64,000 nt of DNA from Meandrina meandrites (taxonomy: Eukaryota; Cnidaria; Anthozoa; Scleractinia; Meandrinidae). The first letter of the stretch is position 1. Each line of letters starts with the position of its first letter. Location of the stretch: assembly GCA_963693305.1 (NCBI GenBank), contig OY855905.1, positions 25,781,937 to 25,845,936 of the forward strand. Direction: 5' to 3'. Below are positions 60,711-64,000 of this stretch, one piece after another. A program made the position numbers and the translations under genes. Below the pieces are notes generated by a model. That model made no database searches and was not told the origin of the DNA. It saw only the letters and a list, made by a program, of their open reading frames with translations.

Positions 60711-62770
60711 GAAAGAGATAAAAAATGGCGACATGGAAACTGCAGTTTTTCTTCTTGCCGACGACGACTCATGAGTGTTACCATAACATATATCATGTTT
60801 ATCTGCCTCCCACCATGTTTTCAATTGGCAACCAACATTATTGTTATTAGGCCATATGACTTCAAGCCAGGTTTCACAAGAATTGCCTTGCTGCATATAC
60901 GTGTTCTTACCGAATGTTCAGAAAAATTCATGTCCGAAATTCTGGACGGATCAAATTCTCACATTCAAAATAAACAGTCTCGACGATTCACAGATCTTTC
61001 CGTTGCGTGCCACCAATAGTTTCGAGTTCAAATTGTTTTAAGATTTCTCTTTTAATTTCATCACGATTGTTTTTACATGTTTTCAGTCCCCCAAAGAGAG
61101 AAAAAGTAATTTATCAAAAATTCGAGCCGGAAACCTGTCATCACTATGCTCGGCCCCTACTATATTTATTATAAACGCGAGTCAGAAACGTGCTCAGTGG
61201 ATCAAGCACAGAAAATGTCGAGAATATCACTCGACCTATTGCGACATTTCTGCATCATGCCGCTGTTATTTTCTAGTTTTACCAAAGCTGTGTGCCGCAG
61301 GACTTACTATAATTCGACAACAACTGTCATCGCTTGTATTCCAGACGACCCTCGCTATCAACAGCCTGATTTGACATTAGCATTTGTTCAGAAATGTTTG
61401 TACGATGAAGCATGCTGTTTATAAAAGAGCACGATCATGGCCACGGCTCTTAAAATTTCTATCCCAGGTCGGCTTAAAATGTTCTGAGTACCACAGCCTA
61501 CCATACCACTTATTTAATAAGAGTCTCAAAACGTTCCACACTTCTGACAAGCCGTCTCGGTTTTTGGCATTTCAAGTGAATACACCGCCTTAGGGCTCGA
61601 GCTCGATTCAAAACAAAGACGAGCTCAAAACGAGTTGTCTGTTTTTAGTCAGCTGTGAAACAAAGGAAAGCTTGTAGTTTTGAAAAGAATGCCCGTGATG
61701 GATCGATTGATCGATCGTTTCGCACCCAGTTATCAATTCTAACTGGATTTATGCGGTTATCTAAAACGGTTTGTTTAAATTGAAGCACTGAAGGGATTAG
61801 CAGATGAAAAAACACCCATCTTTTGTAGAGGTGTAATTGTGAAGGATTACACTTTGATAGCTGTCAAACTTTCTTACAATGTTTTTCAATCCTAATTTTA
61901 GCCTGTTAGGCCGTTTCTTTTTTCTAAAAGCAAGTATCCGCTCAAGGGTGGTTCAAGTATTGTTTGTTTCCATGAGATCTGCGAGAAACACATGTACCGG
62001 TGTACATCGAGAAATATTCTGCTCACAATATTATTTTACAAATACAATTTTAAATTACGTTACCTTTCATCCTTCTTGTCGGCCTCTCGGCGACTGGATA
62101 TTTCTCATCTCTAGTTCTCAAAGAAATAAGGAAATCGATAGATAAACTTAACACTTGAAGAGATCACATTTTGACGCAATCGCGCCCAAAGGCGCGTTGA
62201 AGAATTGGTCTGTTATCTGATAAGATAGCCTTTGGCTTTCAAATTGTTCTTGTCGAACCAGAAAGCTGAAACGGTAATTGAATGGCGTTGACTTCATCAG
62301 ATAATTTGTATTGTTGATTGAGCCACGTGCACAATTATACCACACTGTCATCCAGTAAAAAAGAGGCTAAAAACTATCAAAGGTGCGAAGCAAGAATACA
62401 TTTTCAATAGCGCCGTTTTCTCTTGAGACATACGAGATTTCGAAGGAAAGTCATTATTCATGTCAAGCGAAGGAACAATGATCAGTTTGATAATTGCTTG
62501 TTGTCTTTGTCTAGTGCAATTGTCGCAGTATTTCTGGACCGCAAAGTACAACTGTCCTCCCTCGCCTGTCCGCCGCTGGGGCTGGGAAAGAGGGAAGAAC
62601 AGAATTTTCTTAAATAATAAACAAACACTTCACCGTTATGTCCGTGCAAATCTTGGTGATAAGAGAAGCCAGGTGGCTTATCAGTCTTAGTACTTTACAT
62701 GCTTTAGTTTCGTAGCATGAAGCCACTATGAGTATTGCCCCTCCCAAATTGCAGGTTCCCCTCCGGTATT
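60711..62770. other. Intergenic, no gene supported
   Basis: A plus-strand frame at 61215-61424 starts with a signal-like run (MPLLFSSFTKAVC) and is Cys-bearing; another at 62478-62690 begins MISLIIACCLCLVQ. Neither has homology or splice support, so they are not called. Confidence 0.4.
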
Positions 62771-62946
62771 TTATCAGTACCCATTACCCTAAGGGTGTAT
62801 ATATTCCTGGGAGCCGGAGAGAAGTTCTTTGTCATGATAGAGCTTAGTGTTTTGCCCAAGAACACTACACAGCGACCCAAGATAGGGCTCGTACCTGTAC
62901 CTCTTGATTCGGAGTCTGACTGATTTTAGACTATTAAACCACCGCT
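62771..62946 (-). mobile_element. SINE type 1, inverted degenerate copy
   Basis: On the minus strand: GCGGTGGTTTAATAGTC, GTACGAGCC (B-box), GTGTTCTTGGGCAAAACACT, then a degraded body. Same family as 17893-18185. Confidence 0.7.
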
Positions 62947-63739
62947 CCTCGATCCGTTTGCTGAGGTGTGATAAGGGAATCGGAATTGACAGAAAGATGT
63001 ATGATGCTGCCGATAAAATTGATTCAGTAAGGAAGCTAGTTACAGCACCTGGCCGACCTAAACAAATCTGTTCCGTTTTTCAGCTGATGCAGGTGTTCTT
63101 GTTTCTATTTCATCTCAGTGTTTTTCGTTTCTAAGGTCACAGCATTCTTTTTAATTTTATGATGCCAGAGCTGACACAATGAACAAAATGCAAATTTATT
63201 GTTTTTAAAAAACCCGTTTTCTAAAGTCTCCGGTTTTTATTTGACCGAAAACAAAGCGAGATATTTGCTTCCACTGCTTCTTTTCGTTTCAGGTTGTTCT
63301 TTCAGCTAGACTGCGAACGATCTCTCTTTTCAGGTTCTAAAATCCAGGGGGACGAACATGGACGACTGAGTAACGAGCTAGCGCAACATCTGAGCGGCGA
63401 AGCCCCTGTACAGCGCTAAAACATTTCGAAAACGCTCGTACCGTCTGACGCTGCACGTGCCTCCGTTTTCACTTGCCCACGCAAAAAAACTTAGAGCTGT
63501 CTCCAGCGTTCGACACTTATGTCCAGGATTGAACGCAAGTATTTTTTAATAAGTGCTTCATGTCTGACTGGGTTGTTTGACATTTCTACATTACTTCATA
63601 TTTGACAGAATTAGGTGTTTTATGGTGAACTTTTATTAATGAGGACACTTTGTGACGCCTATCATAAGGTGTTCGAAAGCGTTTACGAAAGACCCCGTTG
63701 TCGATGAGTATTTTTTATCGATTTAGTGGTGTGGACGAA

Positions 63740-63910
63740 AGCTAAAGGTGCAGATGTGGATGGCTCCCAATTGAAACAGTAATTCCTCCCTGCCGGTAGT
63801 AGGTTGTGCATGGGGCTAATCACCCCTTCTCGTAAAACTAATGGATTACGGAAACCTTAAAAGGTCGTATTTCCCTTGTGGGGAAAGGACATGATGATGA
63901 TGATGAAGCG
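63740..63910 (+). mobile_element. Possible LINE 3' end with ATG-repeat tail
   Basis: CCCTTGTGGGGAAAGGAC runs into four to five ATG units, like the LINE relic ending at 41030. No reverse-transcriptase frame can be followed; weak call. Confidence 0.35.
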
Positions 63911-64000
63911 ACCGCAGGAGACTACTTAAATTCAGGCTACCTCTGTAACAGCAAGACGATAGTTTGTATCATTCCGCCTGAGCTTGTTAGGTCTAGTTCT

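Overview
This is eukaryotic, intron-rich, AT-rich DNA, most likely from a cnidarian, probably a stony coral. That assignment is inference: it rests on the long phase-1-intron receptor genes, the dense burden of small inverted-repeat (MITE) elements and tRNA-derived SINEs, and familiarity with similar coral repeats. No bacterial or phage features are present.

The coding content I can support is a tandem, head-to-tail array of three genes, all on the minus strand, each encoding a secretory-pathway, single-pass membrane receptor with FGF-receptor-type immunoglobulin domains and no kinase domain. Receptor A (7215-16361, 356 aa) and receptor B (21813-29198, with a probable 5' UTR exon at 34.5 kb, 356 aa) share one plan: signal peptide, short Ser/Thr-rich linker, Ig D2, Ig D3, stalk, transmembrane segment, short tail. 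Receptor C (39548-50571, 573 aa) has signal peptide, Ig D1, linker, D2, D3, then stalk, transmembrane segment and a tail of about 135 residues; it is the best FGFRL1 (FGF receptor-like 1) candidate. I rebuilt all 18 coding exons by hand from splice sites. Every intron is phase 1 and every internal exon is a multiple of three, so the three frames close exactly.

Between and inside the genes the DNA is mostly mobile-element debris: piggyBac-like MITEs at TTAA, hAT-like elements, a Harbinger-like element with TTA duplications, several unclassified inverted-repeat families, at least three kinds of tRNA-like SINE, and decayed LINE reverse-transcriptase 3' ends. The D2-linker intron of receptor A also holds a perfect 120-bp palindrome next to long TA and CTAT microsatellites. 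The left 7 kb and the right 12 kb hold no gene I can defend.

Functionally, kinase-less FGF receptors bind FGFs and heparan sulfate at the cell surface and are thought to act as decoys, adhesion molecules or modulators. Three adjacent copies with different tails (about 38, 16 and 135 residues) suggest local duplication followed by divergence of intracellular sorting or signalling. The most interesting details are a decayed extra D2 exon in receptor A, loss of D1 in A and B, and the divergent tails.
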